The notes under the pieces are model-generated. The model was not told where the DNA came from. It searched no databases and worked only from the letters and a program-made list of their open reading frames with translations. From NCBI GenBank assembly GCA_050874665.1, contig JBNMLC010000004.1, positions 99,188 through 163,187 of the forward strand: DNA of 64,000 bases. Reading direction: 5' to 3'. Within the stretch, counting starts at the first letter, position 1; each line of letters begins with the position of its first letter. This stretch comes from RUG11237 sp050874665. GTDB lineage: Bacteria > Bacillota > Clostridia > Lachnospirales > Lachnospiraceae. Of this stretch, positions 17,310 to 27,183 are shown one piece after another. Position numbers and translations under genes: made by a program.

Positions 17310-18674
17310 ATGGAACTCATATTAGAAAAATGGAATGAAATTATTGAATCTATTAAAATTGAACACGAGGTATCTCCTATTGCCTTTACCACCTGGCTGG
17401 TTCCATTGAAACCATACAAATTAGACGGAAATACTTTACTTATTTTAGTTCCAAAGGAGGTTGCCATTGGCTATATCGAAAGAAAATATTCTTTAGCAAT
17501 TATGGTAGCTGTGGCAGAATTTACAGGTAATCAATATGAGATTTCTTTCATTAGTAATGAAGATATTGATAAAAAAGATTTATCTTCAAAGGAAGAACCT
17601 AAAAAGTTAAATTCTATTTCTGTAGCAACTGCTGCTGAAAAGGCAAATTTAAATCCAAAATATACTTTCGATACCTTTATTGTGGGAAATAACAATCGTT
17701 TCGCACATTCCGCAGCACTTGCCGTTGCCGAAGAACCGGGACAGTTATATAATCCTCTCTTTTTATATGGAGGTGCCGGACTTGGCAAAACCCATTTGAT
17801 GCATTCCATTGCACATTATATATTAGAAAAGAATCCGGAAGCCCGGGTTTTATATACAACCAGTGAGGCCTTTACCAATGAGTTGATTGAATCCATTCGA
17901 AATGGTAACAGTTCTTCCATGAGTAAATTTAGGGACAAGTATCGAAATATTGACGTTTTACTCATTGATGATATTCAGTTTATTATTGGAAAAGAAAGTA
18001 CACAGGAAGAATTTTTCCATACTTTTAACCATTTGCATAGTTTAAGGAAGCATATTATTATATCCTCCGATAAACCTCCAAAAGATATTGAAACTTTAGA
18101 GGAGCGACTTCGTTCGCGTTTTGAAATGGGCTTAACAGCGGATATTTCTCTTCCTGATTATGAAACAAGAATGGCAATTCTGCGTAAAAAAGTGGAATTA
18201 GACAACTTTGATATTGATGATAAGGTAATTGAATACATTGCTACTAACATAAAATCCAATATTCGTGAGCTGGAAGGTGCTCTGAATAAACTAATTGCAT
18301 TATACAAATTAGAAAAGAAGCCTATTACCGTAGAACTGGCTGAAGCTGAATTAAATGATATTATTTCTCCTGACACGCCAAGAGAAGTAACACCTCAACT
18401 TATTTTAGATGTAGTTGCAGAGCATTTCCATGTTTCATCTGACGATATTATTTCAAGTAAACGTCAGTCTGAAATTGTACTGCCACGCCAGATTGTAATG
18501 TATCTTTGCAGAGATACCGGCAAATTTTCCTTAAAGAATATAGGTAAATTCCTGGGCGGCAGGGATCACACGACTATTATTCATGGTGCTGATAAAATCG
18601 AGGCTGAAATTCAAAAGTCTGAATCTTTAAGCAGCACAATTGATACAATTAAGAAAAAAATAAATCCACATTAG
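17310..18674 (+). CDS. dnaA: Chromosomal replication initiator DnaA
   Basis: DnaA binds the boxes at oriC and opens the duplex. The 454-residue protein has domain I at the N-terminus (including FTTWLVPLKP), a short linker (about 85-110), the AAA+ domain with Walker A GGAGLGKT (154-161), Walker B VLLIDDIQF and an Arg-finger region (RLRSRFEMG), then domain IV with the DNA-binding signature GGRDHTTIIHGADKI near the C-terminus. AGGAAA precedes the ATG. It is the first rightward gene after the origin. Confidence 0.98.
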   Translation: MELILEKWNEIIESIKIEHEVSPIAFTTWLVPLKPYKLDGNTLLILVPKEVAIGYIERKYSLAIMVAVAEFTGNQYEISFISNEDIDKKDLSSKEEPKKLNSISVATAAEKANLNPKYTFDTFIVGNNNRFAHSAALAVAEEPGQLYNPLFLYGGAGLGKTHLMHSIAHYILEKNPEARVLYTTSEAFTNELIESIRNGNSSSMSKFRDKYRNIDVLLIDDIQFIIGKESTQEEFFHTFNHLHSLRKHIIISSDKPPKDIETLEERLRSRFEMGLTADISLPDYETRMAILRKKVELDNFDIDDKVIEYIATNIKSNIRELEGALNKLIALYKLEKKPITVELAEAELNDIISPDTPREVTPQLILDVVAEHFHVSSDDIISSKRQSEIVLPRQIVMYLCRDTGKFSLKNIGKFLGGRDHTTIIHGADKIEAEIQKSESLSSTIDTIKKKINPH

Positions 18675-18911
18675 GATGTTCATAAAATGTTAAAACTATG
18701 TTGAGCTGATGTGCTTGAAAAAAAGGACCAAAAGTTATTCCAGATTTATACCTTGCTTTTATTTTCGTTTTACACTTGCTTTTTCTTTGGTCAAACCCTT
18801 TTAAAATCAAGGCCTTTAAGAGTTATTAACATTTTCACACTCCCTAATAATATGATTACGGATTTTTAAAATATATATCTTTATGGCACACCTCGAAAGG
18901 AGTTATACACA
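18675..18911. other. dnaA-dnaN intergenic region, possible second origin module
   Basis: This 237-bp AT-rich gap has a single-mismatch DnaA box, TTATACACA, at 18903-18911 immediately before the dnaN ATG, overlapping the region after the AAAGGAG ribosome site. In some Firmicutes (B. subtilis) the unwinding element lies between dnaA and dnaN. I saw no cluster of good boxes here and no clear terminator, so a role in origin opening is possible but weakly supported. Confidence 0.45.
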
Positions 18912-20021
18912 ATGAAACTTATTTGTAGTAAAGCAAATCTTTTGCATGGAGTTAATATAGTTATGAAGGCGGTACCTTCTAAAACTACAATGTCTATTTT
19001 AGAATGTATTTTAGTAGATGCGTCTACGAATGAGATAAAGTTTACCGCAAATGATATGGAACTTGGTATCGAAACAAAAGTGGAAGGTGAAATTATTGAA
19101 AAAGGTATTATTGCATTAGATGCTAAAATCTTTTCTGAAATTGTAAGAAAGCTTCCGGATAACGATGTTGTAATCGAAACTGATGAAAATTATAAGACTT
19201 TGATTTCCTGTGAGAAGGCTATGTTTACAATTATTGGAAAATCAGGAGATGATTTTTCTTATCTTCCGTTAATTGAGAAAAACTCATCTGTTTCTATTTC
19301 ACAATTTACACTAAAAGAAGTGATTCGCCAGACCATTTTCAGTATTGCTGATAATGATAATAATAAGATGATGACAGGTGAATTATTCGAAATTAATGAA
19401 AATGAACTGAAGGTAGTATCCCTTGATGGTCATAGAATTTCCATTCGTAAGATAGAATTAAAAGAAAATTACCCTCATACGAAAGTAATTGTTCCAGGCA
19501 AAACATTAAATGAAATTAGTAAAATTTTATCCGGAGAAGCAGAAGATATGGTGTCTATTTTCTTTACGGACAAACATATTTTATTCGAATTTGACAATAC
19601 GACTGTGGTTTCACGACTGATCGAGGGTGAATATTTTAAAATTGACCAGATGCTTTCAAATGATTATGCTACAAAAGTTAAAATTAATAAAAGAGAACTC
19701 TTAAGCTGTATTGACAGAGCAACTCTTCTTGTAAAAGAAGGTGATAAAAAACCGATTATTATTAATGTCAAAGATGGTTGTATGGAATTAAAAATTAATT
19801 CTGTGGTAGGTTCTATGAATGAAACGATTGATATTGTTAAGGACGGAAAGGATATTCTGATAGGATTTAATCCTAAATTCCTTATTGATGCATTGCGTGT
19901 CATTGATGACGAAGACATTAATATTTATCTGGTAAATCCTAAAGCACCATGTTTTATTCGCGATGAAGAAAGCAAATATATTTATTTGATTCTTCCGGTA
20001 AATTTTAACACAGTAAGTTAA
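18912..20021 (+). CDS. dnaN: DNA polymerase III beta subunit (sliding clamp)
   Basis: DnaN forms the ring that tethers DNA polymerase III to DNA. The 369-residue length is typical, and the conserved start (MKLICSKANLLHGVNIVMKAVPSKTT region), the middle signature VSLDGHRISIRK and the C-terminal end YIYLILPVN are all recognisable. The three-domain clamp is intact. AAAGGAG lies about nine bases upstream. It is followed after 10 bp by the S4-domain gene. Confidence 0.98.
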   Translation: MKLICSKANLLHGVNIVMKAVPSKTTMSILECILVDASTNEIKFTANDMELGIETKVEGEIIEKGIIALDAKIFSEIVRKLPDNDVVIETDENYKTLISCEKAMFTIIGKSGDDFSYLPLIEKNSSVSISQFTLKEVIRQTIFSIADNDNNKMMTGELFEINENELKVVSLDGHRISIRKIELKENYPHTKVIVPGKTLNEISKILSGEAEDMVSIFFTDKHILFEFDNTTVVSRLIEGEYFKIDQMLSNDYATKVKINKRELLSCIDRATLLVKEGDKKPIIINVKDGCMELKINSVVGSMNETIDIVKDGKDILIGFNPKFLIDALRVIDDEDINIYLVNPKAPCFIRDEESKYIYLILPVNFNTVS

Positions 20022-20031
20022 GAGGTGGATT

Positions 20032-20244
20032 ATGGAAACAATTCAAATAAGAGATGAGTTTATTAAGTTAGGACAGGCATTAAAGTTAGCAGGTTTGGTA
20101 GACTCTGGTGTGATGGCAAAGGATGTCATTTTAGATGGCTTAGTGAAGGTCAATGGAAATGTAGAACTTCAGCGAGGAAAAAAATTATATGAAGGGGATG
20201 TATTCTCCTTCAATGGAGAAGATGTAAAAGTAACAAAATCATGA
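20032..20244 (+). CDS. yaaA: Small S4-domain RNA-binding protein (YaaA/RlbA type)
   Basis: A 70-residue protein consisting almost entirely of an S4 RNA-binding fold: FIKLGQALKLAGLVDSG, then VNGNVELQRGKKLYEGD. The B. subtilis counterpart sits at the same place between dnaN and recF and has been linked to ribosome assembly. Its last four bases (ATGA) overlap the recF start, showing translational coupling. The specific RNA target is not evident. Confidence 0.92.
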   Translation: METIQIRDEFIKLGQALKLAGLVDSGVMAKDVILDGLVKVNGNVELQRGKKLYEGDVFSFNGEDVKVTKS

Positions 20245-21326
20245 TTATTAAATCGATTGAATTGCAGAATTTCAGAAATTATGATTCACTGAAAATGGAA
20301 TTAGATGAAAAAACGAATATTCTTTATGGTGATAATGCTCAGGGAAAAACAAATGTGTTAGAGGCACTTTACTTAAGTGGAACTACAAAATCTCATAAGG
20401 GAAGTAAGGACAGAGAATTAATAAGATTCGACCAAGAAGAAGCACATATCCGATGTTTGGTTGAAAAAGCAGGTATGGATTATCGGATTGATATGCATCT
20501 TCGTAAAAATAAGAGCAAGGGAATTGCAATTAATGGGATTCCTATCAGAAAAGCGGCAGAATTGTTTGGAATTCTAAATATTATTTTCTTTTCACCGGAG
20601 GATTTAGACATTATAAAGCGTGGTCCATCAGAGCGAAGAAGATTTACGGATTTAGAGCTGTGTCAGCTTGATAAGATTTATCTGCATAATCTGACGAACT
20701 ACAATAAAGTTTTAAATCAGCGAAACAAGTTGCTAAAAAGCCTTGCCTTTGAACCGCAGTTAGAAGATACCCTTGCTATATGGGATATGCAGTTAATTGA
20801 TTATTCCAGAGAAATTATCCAAAGAAGAAAGACATTTATGAAAGAATTAAATGAAATTGCATCCGGGGTACATGAAAAGCTGTCAGGTGGAAGGGAAACT
20901 TTGGAAGTGAGATATGAGCCAAATGTCACGGAAGAAGAAATCCCAATAAAACTTGAAGAGTCGGTAGAACGTGATAAAAGACAGAAAATGACTTCGGTTG
21001 GACCTCATCGAGATGATATATGTTTTCTTGCAAATGGAGTGGATATTCGAAAATTTGGTTCTCAGGGACAACAGAGAACTTCTGCACTGTCTTTAAAGCT
21101 TGCGGAAATTGAACTGGTGAGAAGAAGAATTAAGGATATGCCGGTATTATTGTTGGATGATGTGTTGTCGGAACTTGATAGTAACAGACAAAATTACCTG
21201 CTCAATACCATAGGCGATTTACAGACAGTAATTACATGTACCGGTTTAGATGAGTTTATTAATAACCGGTTTGAAATAAATAAGATATATAAAATTGTAA
21301 ATGGTTCAATTAGTCAGAGTAATTAA
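20241..21326 (+). CDS. recF: DNA replication and repair protein RecF
   Basis: RecF is an SMC-like ATPase that with RecO and RecR loads RecA at single-strand gaps. The Walker A motif GDNAQGKTNVLEALY (about 30-44), the signature FGSQGQQRTSALSLKLAE and Walker B LLLDDVLSELD are all present. The length of 361 residues is normal. It overlaps the S4 gene by four bases and precedes gyrB, the standard order. Confidence 0.97.
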   Translation: MIIKSIELQNFRNYDSLKMELDEKTNILYGDNAQGKTNVLEALYLSGTTKSHKGSKDRELIRFDQEEAHIRCLVEKAGMDYRIDMHLRKNKSKGIAINGIPIRKAAELFGILNIIFFSPEDLDIIKRGPSERRRFTDLELCQLDKIYLHNLTNYNKVLNQRNKLLKSLAFEPQLEDTLAIWDMQLIDYSREIIQRRKTFMKELNEIASGVHEKLSGGRETLEVRYEPNVTEEEIPIKLEESVERDKRQKMTSVGPHRDDICFLANGVDIRKFGSQGQQRTSALSLKLAEIELVRRRIKDMPVLLLDDVLSELDSNRQNYLLNTIGDLQTVITCTGLDEFINNRFEINKIYKIVNGSISQSN

Positions 21327-21355
21327 CCTGCGGAATAGAGCATGAAAATTAGAAC

Positions 21356-21394
21356 GTCATCAGGGCTCTGTCAGTTTTGCTGACACCTCATGAC
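21356..21394 (+). promoter_or_regulatory. Imperfect hairpin in the gyrB leader
   Basis: Just before the gyrB ribosome site, TGTCAG-TTTTG-CTGACA (21369-21385) is enclosed by a second 5-bp pair, GTCAT (21356-21360) with ATGAC (21390-21394), across an internal loop. There is no T run after it, so it is not an intrinsic terminator. It may be a leader structure affecting translation or a processing site; the role is unknown. Confidence 0.35.
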
Positions 21395-21413
21395 AGGAAA
21401 TGGGAGGAAAAAT

Positions 21414-23327
21414 ATGAGTACTGAATACGGAGCAGATCAAATTCAGATATTGGAAGGATTAGAAGCGGTAAGAAAAAGACCGGGTATGTATATCGGCAGT
21501 ACTTCCATTCGCGGATTGCACCATTTAGTGTATGAAATTGTAGATAACGCAGTGGATGAGGCATTGGCAGGCTTCTGTGATACTATTGATGTAACAATTA
21601 ATAAAGGGAATACTATCACAGTAAAAGATAACGGACGAGGTATTCCTGTAGGAATTAATCACAAAGCAGGAAAACCGGCAGTTGAAGTCGTATTTACCAT
21701 TCTTCATGCAGGCGGAAAATTTGGTGGTGGAGGCTACAAAGTATCGGGTGGTCTTCATGGGGTAGGTGCATCTGTTGTAAATGCACTTTCTGAATGGTTA
21801 GAGGTAACTATCTACAAAGATGGAAAGGTTTATAACCAGCGTTATGAAAGAGGAAAGGTGATGTATCCTCTTAAGGTAGTTGGTGAATGTGAGGCGGAAA
21901 AGACAGGAACTACAGTTACCTTTAAACCGGATGATCAGATTTTTGAAGAAACAGTATATGATTTTAATACGTTAAAGCAGCGTTTAAGAGAAATTGCATT
22001 TTTAACAAAAAATCTAAAAATTATTCTTCGAGATGACAGAGAAGAAGAACAGAAAGTAAAAGAATTTCACTATGAAGGTGGAATTAAGGAATTTGTACAA
22101 TATCTGAATAAAAGTAAAGAAGCTTTGTATCCTGAGATTATATATTGTGAAGGAAAAAAAGATGATGTGTATGTGGAAGTCGCATTGCAGCATAATGATT
22201 CCTACAATGAAAGTTGTTTTAGCTTTGTTAACAATATTACTACACCGGAAGGTGGTACTCATTTAGCAGGTTTCCGTAATGCATTGACTAAGACGTTTAA
22301 TGATTATGCCAGAAATAATAAGTTGTTAAAGGATAGTGAACAGAATTTATCCGGTGAAGATATTAGAGAAGGTATGACTGCCATTGTAAGTATTAAAATC
22401 AGTGAACCACAGTTTGAAGGGCAGACAAAGCAAAAACTTGGAAATTCTGAAGCAAGAGGAGCTGTGGATACTATTGTAAGCGAACAATTAACATACTTTT
22501 TAGAGCAGAATCCGCAGGTAGCAAAAATTATTCTGGAAAAATCCATTATGGCACAGCGTGCAAGAGAAGCAGCAAGAAAGGCAAGAGATTTGACCAGAAG
22601 AAAAACTGCTTTAGACGGAATGAGTCTTCCGGGAAAATTAGCAGACTGTACAGACAAAAATCCGCAAAATTGTGAAATTTACATCGTAGAAGGTGACTCT
22701 GCGGGTGGTTCTGCTAAGAGTGCCAGAAGTCGTGCAACGCAGGCAATTCTTCCACTTCGTGGAAAAATCTTAAATGTTGAAAAGGCAAGATTGGACAAAA
22801 TTTATGCAAATGCAGAAATAAAGGCCATGATTACGGCATTTGGAACAGGAATTCATGAAGATTTTGATATTAGTAAACTTCGTTATAACAAGATTATTAT
22901 TATGACGGATGCCGACGTAGACGGTGCTCATATTAGTACGCTGTTGCTTACTTTCCTATATCGGTTTATGCCGGATTTAATCAAGGAAGGACATGTCTAT
23001 ATGGCACAGCCGCCATTGTTTAAGCTGGAGAAAAATAAAAAAGTCTGGTATGCATATTCTGATGAGGAATTGGATCAGATTTTAACGGAAGTAGGACGTG
23101 ACAATAATAATAAGATACAGCGTTATAAAGGTCTTGGAGAAATGGATGCAGAACAGCTTTGGGAAACAACTATGGATCCGGAAAGACGTATTTTAAAGAG
23201 AGTGACTATGGATGAATGCGATTCTGAAATTGATGGGGTATTTACTACATTAATGGGCGATAAAGTAGAGCCGCGTCGCGAATTTATTGAAGAAAATGCT
23301 GTATATGTTAAGAATTTAGATGTGTAG
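21414..23327 (+). CDS. gyrB: DNA gyrase subunit B
   Basis: GyrB is the ATPase subunit of gyrase. The 637-residue protein has the GHKL ATP site (EIVDNAVDEAL, VKDNGRGIPV, GLHGVGASVVNALS), the transducer domain, and the TOPRIM domain with EGDSAGGSAKS and the metal-binding MTDADVDGAHI. The PYKGLGEM-type tail motif appears as RYKGLGEMDAEQLWETTMDP. The start at 21414 (MSTEYG) is chosen because GGGAGG lies six bases upstream; an ATG at 21390 has no such site. gyrA follows after 13 bp. Confidence 0.97.
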   Translation: MSTEYGADQIQILEGLEAVRKRPGMYIGSTSIRGLHHLVYEIVDNAVDEALAGFCDTIDVTINKGNTITVKDNGRGIPVGINHKAGKPAVEVVFTILHAGGKFGGGGYKVSGGLHGVGASVVNALSEWLEVTIYKDGKVYNQRYERGKVMYPLKVVGECEAEKTGTTVTFKPDDQIFEETVYDFNTLKQRLREIAFLTKNLKIILRDDREEEQKVKEFHYEGGIKEFVQYLNKSKEALYPEIIYCEGKKDDVYVEVALQHNDSYNESCFSFVNNITTPEGGTHLAGFRNALTKTFNDYARNNKLLKDSEQNLSGEDIREGMTAIVSIKISEPQFEGQTKQKLGNSEARGAVDTIVSEQLTYFLEQNPQVAKIILEKSIMAQRAREAARKARDLTRRKTALDGMSLPGKLADCTDKNPQNCEIYIVEGDSAGGSAKSARSRATQAILPLRGKILNVEKARLDKIYANAEIKAMITAFGTGIHEDFDISKLRYNKIIIMTDADVDGAHISTLLLTFLYRFMPDLIKEGHVYMAQPPLFKLEKNKKVWYAYSDEELDQILTEVGRDNNNKIQRYKGLGEMDAEQLWETTMDPERRILKRVTMDECDSEIDGVFTTLMGDKVEPRREFIEENAVYVKNLDV

Positions 23328-23340
23328 GAGGTAAAAAAGA

Positions 23341-25872
23341 GTGGACGATACCATATTTGATAAAGTGCATGAGGTTGACTTAAAGAAAACAATGCAGGAA
23401 TCCTACATAGATTATGCCATGAGCGTTATTGCTCAGAGAGCATTACCTGATGTAAGAGATGGATTGAAACCGGTTCAGCGTAGAATTTTGTATTCCATGA
23501 TTGAACTTAATAATGGTCCGGACAAACCACATAGAAAATGTGCCCGTATTGTGGGTGATACCATGGGTAAATATCATCCACACGGTGACAGCTCTATTTA
23601 TGGAGCGTTGGTAAATATGGCGCAGGACTGGTCGACCAGATATATTCTTGTGGATGGTCATGGAAACTTTGGTTCTGTAGATGGTGACGGTGCTGCCGCC
23701 ATGCGTTATACAGAAGCAAGGCTTAGCAAAATTTCCATGGAAATGACTGCGGATATTAATAAAAACACAGTAGATTTTGTTCCAAACTTTGATGAAACAG
23801 AAAAAGAGCCTACTGTACTGCCATCTCGTTTTCCAAATCTTTTGGTAAATGGAACTACGGGTATTGCTGTTGGTATGGCAACCAATATTCCGCCGCACAA
23901 TCTTCGTGAGGTAATTAATGCAGTTGTAAAAATAATAGATAATCGAATTGAAGAAGACAGGGAAACTGCAATTGAAGAAATATTACCGATTGTAAAAGGA
24001 CCTGATTTTCCAACAGGAGCACAAATCTTAGGAACCAGAGGAATTGAACAGGCTTACCGTACCGGAAGGGGTAAGATTAAAGTTCGTGCAGTAACTGATA
24101 TTGAAACCATGCCAAACGGCAAGAGTAAAATTGTGGTTACAGAACTTCCTTTCATGGTAAATAAAGCAAGATTAATTGAAAAAATTGCAGAATTAGTAAG
24201 AGATAAAAAGATTGATGGAATTACTGGAATTACAGATGAATCGGATAGAGAAGGTATGAGAATTTCCATCGATGTGAGAAAAGATGCAAATGCCAATGTT
24301 TTACTGAATCAGTTATATAAGCATACGCAGCTTCAGGATACGTTTGGAGTGATTATGTTAGCACTGGTAAATAATCAGCCAAAGATTCTAAGTCTTCTTG
24401 ATATGCTTACTTACTATCTGAAACATCAGGAAGATGTAGTAACCAGAAGAACAAAGTATGATTTAAATAAAGCAGAGGAAAGAGCTCATATTTTAGAGGG
24501 CTTGCTGATTGCATTAGATAATATTGACGAAGTAATTCATATTATTCGTAACTCTCAGAACACACAGGAAGCAAAGGAAAGACTGACGCAGCGTTTTGGA
24601 TTAACAGACGTGCAGTCACAGGCAATTGTAGACATGCGTCTGCGTGCTCTGACCGGTTTGGAAAGAGAAAAACTGGAAACGGAATACAAGGAGTTAATGG
24701 AAAAAATTACAGAGTTAAAAGCAATTCTGGCAGATGAAAAGAAACTGCTTGGTGTAATCAAAGAAGAGATTATGCTGATTGCTGATAAATATGGCGATGA
24801 CAGAAGAACGAGCATTGGCTTTGATGAGTTTGATATGTCTATGGAGGATTTAATTCCGAAAGAAAATACAGTGATTGCTATGACACATTTAGGCTACATT
24901 AAGCGAATGACTGTTGATAATTTCCGTAGCCAGCATAGAGGCGGTAAGGGAATTAAGGGAATGCAGACTCTGGATGAAGATTACATAGAAGAATTAATGA
25001 TGGCAACGACACATCATTACATTATGTTCTTTACAAATACCGGTAAAGTATACAGATTGAAGGCATACGAAATTCCGGAAGCAGGAAGAACTGCTAGGGG
25101 AACTGCTATTGTGAATTTATTGCAGCTTCAGCCGGGAGAAAAGATTACGGCAATCATTGCTTTAAGAGAATACAAGCAAGACAGATACTTATTTATGGCG
25201 ACTAAGAACGGTATTGTAAAGAAAACACCGATTACGGAGTATGCCAATGTAAGAAAGACGGGTCTTGCAGCAATTAATCTTCGCGAAGGCGATGAGTTAA
25301 TTGAAGTAAAGAAAACAGATAATACAGAGGACATTCTTCTGGTTACAAAGCATGGTATGTGTATCCGTTTTGCGGAAACAGATGTAAGAATTACCGGACG
25401 AGTATCTATGGGTGTTATTGGTATGAACTTAGAGCCGGAAGATGAAGTAGTGGCAATGCAGATGGAGAGCCAGGGTGAGGCACTGTTAATAGTATCCGAA
25501 CATGGTATGGGTAAACGTACTTTAGTTAGTGAGTTCAAAGCACAGAATCGTGGCGGTAAAGGTGTGATTTGCTATAAGATAACGGAAAAGACTGGAAATG
25601 TAATTGCTGCAAAAGCAGTAGATGAGCATAGAGAGATTATGTTAATTACAACAGAAGGTATTGTTATTCGTATGGAAGTAGCAGATATTTCCATGCTGGG
25701 ACGAAATACCTCAGGGGTAAAATTAATTGACATGGACGAAGATGTTACAGTAGCAAGTATGTCTAAGGTTCGAGAGGAAAATAAGGACCAGGGTGAAGAT
25801 GCTATAGTATTAGAAGATAGCGTAAATGAAGAAACAGAAAATTCTGCGGAAGAGAAAGCAGAAGAAAAATAG
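23341..25872 (+). CDS. gyrA: DNA gyrase subunit A
   Basis: GyrA cuts and rejoins DNA in the gyrase complex. The start is GTG, with AGGAGG nine bases upstream. Of 843 residues, the N-terminal part carries the catalytic Tyr123 (AAMRYTEAR), and the C-terminal beta-pinwheel includes GyrA-box-like HRGGKGIKG and NRGGKGV. The protein ends in a Glu-rich acidic tail. The quinolone-binding segment reads HPHGDSSIYGALV: Ser84 matches E. coli Ser83, but Gly88 occupies the position of E. coli Asp87. Adjacent gyrB and the GyrA box argue for gyrA over parC. Confidence 0.96.
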   Translation: MDDTIFDKVHEVDLKKTMQESYIDYAMSVIAQRALPDVRDGLKPVQRRILYSMIELNNGPDKPHRKCARIVGDTMGKYHPHGDSSIYGALVNMAQDWSTRYILVDGHGNFGSVDGDGAAAMRYTEARLSKISMEMTADINKNTVDFVPNFDETEKEPTVLPSRFPNLLVNGTTGIAVGMATNIPPHNLREVINAVVKIIDNRIEEDRETAIEEILPIVKGPDFPTGAQILGTRGIEQAYRTGRGKIKVRAVTDIETMPNGKSKIVVTELPFMVNKARLIEKIAELVRDKKIDGITGITDESDREGMRISIDVRKDANANVLLNQLYKHTQLQDTFGVIMLALVNNQPKILSLLDMLTYYLKHQEDVVTRRTKYDLNKAEERAHILEGLLIALDNIDEVIHIIRNSQNTQEAKERLTQRFGLTDVQSQAIVDMRLRALTGLEREKLETEYKELMEKITELKAILADEKKLLGVIKEEIMLIADKYGDDRRTSIGFDEFDMSMEDLIPKENTVIAMTHLGYIKRMTVDNFRSQHRGGKGIKGMQTLDEDYIEELMMATTHHYIMFFTNTGKVYRLKAYEIPEAGRTARGTAIVNLLQLQPGEKITAIIALREYKQDRYLFMATKNGIVKKTPITEYANVRKTGLAAINLREGDELIEVKKTDNTEDILLVTKHGMCIRFAETDVRITGRVSMGVIGMNLEPEDEVVAMQMESQGEALLIVSEHGMGKRTLVSEFKAQNRGGKGVICYKITEKTGNVIAAKAVDEHREIMLITTEGIVIRMEVADISMLGRNTSGVKLIDMDEDVTVASMSKVREENKDQGEDAIVLEDSVNEETENSAEEKAEEK

Positions 25873-25891
25873 TAGGTAAAAAATAAGCGGA

Positions 25892-25920
25892 GGTCAGACG
25901 AAAGTCTGGCCTTTTGTTTT
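25892..25920 (+). terminator. Terminator of gyrBA
   Basis: An 8-bp stem (GGTCAGAC, 25892-25899, and GTCTGGCC, 25904-25911, one G-U pair) with a GAAA tetraloop is followed by TTTTGTTTT. Confidence 0.92.
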
Positions 25921-26202
25921 AAAAAGTTAAAATGGTGTGAAATTTTAAAAGTATATAAACTCTTATTATAAACTATTTTTAACGAAAGTGGGGAAAAAGT
26001 AACTAAATGGTGTAATTTTTGCAATAGAAGTAAGAAATAAGCAGAATTTTGTAATTTTTAAGCCGTTTGTTATAAAAATACTACCATAGGGTGTTGGATT
26101 CTCTGTTTTTTATATAAAAGGTGTATGATAGATTAGGCGAAAATGTAAAGTACATAAAAATTCTTTATTGCAATTTTTGAGAAAAACAGAGAGGAGTTAA
26201 AA
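25921..26202 (+). other. AT-rich gap upstream of the lysozyme-like gene
   Basis: This stretch separates gyrA from the next transcription unit. It is strongly AT-rich and must contain the promoter of the gene at 26203, but I found no -35/-10 pair at correct spacing that I would stand behind; TATGAT at about 26125 is a possible -10. No reading frame or RNA structure was recognised. Confidence 0.4.
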
Positions 26203-27159
26203 ATGGAAACAATCAATGTAAAAAATAAAGGGTATTCAAGTTATGTATATGGGCAGGAAAGGGTGTCTATTGATCAAACAACGGAACATAAGAAGATAAG
26301 TAATGACAGTTTAGGAGTTGTATATGAAAAAGGCAGTAACGATGATGAAGAGTTGCATCTATACAAGGCAGAAGAAATTTCAGCACCAAAACTGTCAAAT
26401 AATTATCAAATTCAAAATGCATTATTTAGTTTAGGATTTTATAATGGGGCAACGGATGGAAATCTTACATCTGAAAAAAGTAAAACAGCTATAAGACAGT
26501 TTCAAAAAGTATATGGTCTTGCAGAAAATGGAAGAGTGGACAGTGCTACAAAGAAAAAACTAAATTCAGCTTATGCCATGAAAAGTAAAATAACCAATAG
26601 TTCGGCGGTAGCAAATATTGATAAGGAAATAGATAAATATACTATGGACTATATTCAAAGAGAAAACTTTGCAAAGACATGGACTTTTTTAAGAGTAGGA
26701 ATGGGACTTACGAAGAAACAGGCAGCAGGGGTATGTGGAAATATATTGGCTGAATCAGTTTTTTCGGCGGATAATGCACAGGATGAGGTAACTATAAAAA
26801 AAAAGAAAGTATATTATCCAGGGGTTCATAATAGTAAGGACTATGAATATAAAACAAATGATGGTGTTGGTTATGGACTGATTCAGTGGACATATCGTCC
26901 AAGAAAACAAGGATTAGAGGATATGGCAAAAAATATGAATTTGAGTGTGTCAAATCTAAATGTACAGTTTGCATATTTTCGAAAGGAAATGACAACAGAG
27001 CCGGATTATAAAGGGACTTGGCAAAAGATTTGTAATGCTGAAACTGCTAAAGAGGCTTCGGATATTTTTTTGACGGATATAGAAAATCCAAGAGTAAAAA
27101 ACTATACGACTCGAAGAAAATATGGAAGTATAATATATCATAAAATGAAGAAGTTTTAG
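26203..27159 (+). CDS. Peptidoglycan-binding and phage-tail-lysozyme domain protein
   Basis: The 318-residue protein has three parts: an N-terminal stretch of about 65 residues with no recognised family; a PG_binding_1 repeat (NYQIQNALFSLGFYNG to VDSATKKKLNSAY, about 66-126); and a C-terminal phage-tail-lysozyme-like domain (about 145-318). The last shows LTKKQAAGVCGNILAESVF with a Glu in the expected catalytic position and GYGLIQWTYRPRKQGL. No signal peptide or membrane segment is visible, so export would need another route such as a holin, a contractile device or cell lysis. GAGGAG precedes the start. Two lipoprotein genes follow on the same strand, the first after 24 bp. No other phage genes are present. 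Confidence 0.78.
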   Translation: METINVKNKGYSSYVYGQERVSIDQTTEHKKISNDSLGVVYEKGSNDDEELHLYKAEEISAPKLSNNYQIQNALFSLGFYNGATDGNLTSEKSKTAIRQFQKVYGLAENGRVDSATKKKLNSAYAMKSKITNSSAVANIDKEIDKYTMDYIQRENFAKTWTFLRVGMGLTKKQAAGVCGNILAESVFSADNAQDEVTIKKKKVYYPGVHNSKDYEYKTNDGVGYGLIQWTYRPRKQGLEDMAKNMNLSVSNLNVQFAYFRKEMTTEPDYKGTWQKICNAETAKEASDIFLTDIENPRVKNYTTRRKYGSIIYHKMKKF

Positions 27160-27183
27160 TAGGAAAGGAATAGATAAAAAGAC

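Noticed and set aside
23341..25872. parC instead of gyrA
   Set aside because: The gene follows gyrB directly and its C-terminal domain has GyrA-box-like HRGGKGIKG, so gyrase A is the better call.
26203..27159. Prophage remnant
   Set aside because: Only a lysozyme-like domain suggests phage. There is no integrase, capsid, tail or attachment repeat nearby, and the following genes are lipoproteins.
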